Positions 63,840 through 64,000 of a stretch of 64,000 bases of DNA are shown one piece after another; within the stretch, counting starts at the first letter, position 1; each line of letters begins with the position of its first letter. The notes under the pieces are model-generated. The model ran no database searches. It saw only the letters and a program-made list of their open reading frames with translations, and was not told the origin of the DNA. A program made the position numbers and the translations under genes. Origin of the DNA: CAXMQZ01 sp963707075 (GTDB taxonomy: Bacteria; Acidobacteriota; Thermoanaerobaculia; Multivoradales; JAHEKO01); NCBI GenBank assembly GCA_963707075.1, contig CAVPOX010000016.1, positions 62,001-126,000 on the forward strand. The letters are read 5' to 3'.

Positions 63840-63861
63840 GGGCGGGCCTCTGTGCCCGCCC
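63840..63861. repeat. GC-rich palindromic (REP-like) element
   Basis: GGGCGGGC-CTCTGT-GCCCGCCC is a perfect 8-bp stem with a 6-base loop. Such GGGCGGGC...GCCCGCCC hairpins are found dispersed in many bacterial genomes. It could also help to terminate transcription, but no T run follows. Confidence 0.55.
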
Positions 63862-64000
63862 GTCTGGACACCTGGTCCGGGCAGGAGTAGCGTGGTAGAT
63901 GTCTCAAGGGCAGCGCACTTCTGCGGTGAAGGTGCTCGTTACATGAACCGAACGTGTTGCCGGAGCACCCTACTCATCTGCGTGATACTCCCTGTATTCG

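Larger units (their letters stand above)
63077..64000. other. Window end: no convincing gene, one palindromic repeat
   Basis: Several short frames exist, none with a clear family match. The most protein-like is a minus-strand frame at 63113-63511 (132 residues, reading LTWTVQIENCTNHGFGAGNL and ending DSTDPGGIIFP), which could be the C-terminus of an exported protein, but codon bias is weak. A palindromic element lies at 63840-63861 and a 16-bp near-palindrome at 63805-63820. Confidence 0.45.

Noticed and set aside
63227..63898. Plus-strand frame of 223 codons at the window end
   Set aside because: Composition is unlike the other proteins, it crosses two palindromic elements, and no motif is recognisable.

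Overview
The window looks like a high-GC bacterial chromosome segment, probably from Acidobacteriota and possibly a Thermoanaerobaculia-like lineage. This placement is an inference. It rests on the strong G/C third-position bias, several Ser/Thr protein kinases of the GEGGMGEV type with PD40 or TPR tails, the many lipoproteins and secreted hydrolases, and secreted proteins ending in a DGFE-x-G-x5-W motif. No rRNA genes, CRISPR array, intact transposase, integrase or recognisable defence island was found.

Region 1 (1-20.6 kb) is compact housekeeping DNA. hisS, aspS and aroB form a translationally coupled minus-strand operon, followed by a sensor-like membrane protein cut by the window edge. 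On the plus strand a family 2 glycosyltransferase, a hot-dog thioesterase and aroC are packed together. Then come an EamA transporter, a PilB/GspE ATPase, and a long minus-strand operon: pyrR-pyrB-pyrC-suhB-M23 peptidase-bactofilin-like protein-small membrane protein. The smc gene is divergent from pyrR. A cation diffusion facilitator with one frameshift closes the block.

Region 2 (20.9-22.9 kb) is a scrap zone downstream of a tRNA-Thr(CGT) gene. It holds a tandemly duplicated leader and a chimeric, truncated kinase relic.

Region 3 (22.9-43.9 kb) is accessory but mostly intact. It encodes a DUF1254/DUF1214 lipoprotein, a Yip1 protein, an isoprenylcysteine methyltransferase-like enzyme, a SnoaL/NTF2-like protein, alpha/beta hydrolases, a kinase with a PD40 propeller, a DUF305-LVIVD fusion, a Tat-exported molybdopterin oxidoreductase, a D-aminoacylase-like lipoprotein, an M12B-like protease with five cysteine-rich repeats, and a serine carboxypeptidase (S10). 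Many of these are extracytoplasmic and suit a peptide-degrading or scavenging lifestyle.

Region 4 (43.9-63.1 kb) is dominated by four more kinase genes, a SpoIIE-type PP2C phosphatase with several frameshifts, and a deletion remnant of a second phosphatase. Single-base frameshifts are concentrated here, in kinases, phosphatase, an ABC exporter pair and a truncated nuclease. This is either real pseudogene decay in an expanding signalling family or uncorrected assembly indels. Interspersed are a fasciclin protein with a textbook promoter and terminator, a ChaN/EreA-like lipoprotein and a small cupin. The last 0.9 kb holds no convincing gene but carries a palindromic repeat.

No clear new defence or biosynthetic system is visible. 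The most interesting signals are the shared C-terminal DGFE motif, the churn of kinase and phosphatase genes by duplication, internal deletion and fragment capture, a D-aminoacylase homologue lacking the usual metal ligands, and a pyrR promoter that fixes a TTG start and leaves almost no leader.
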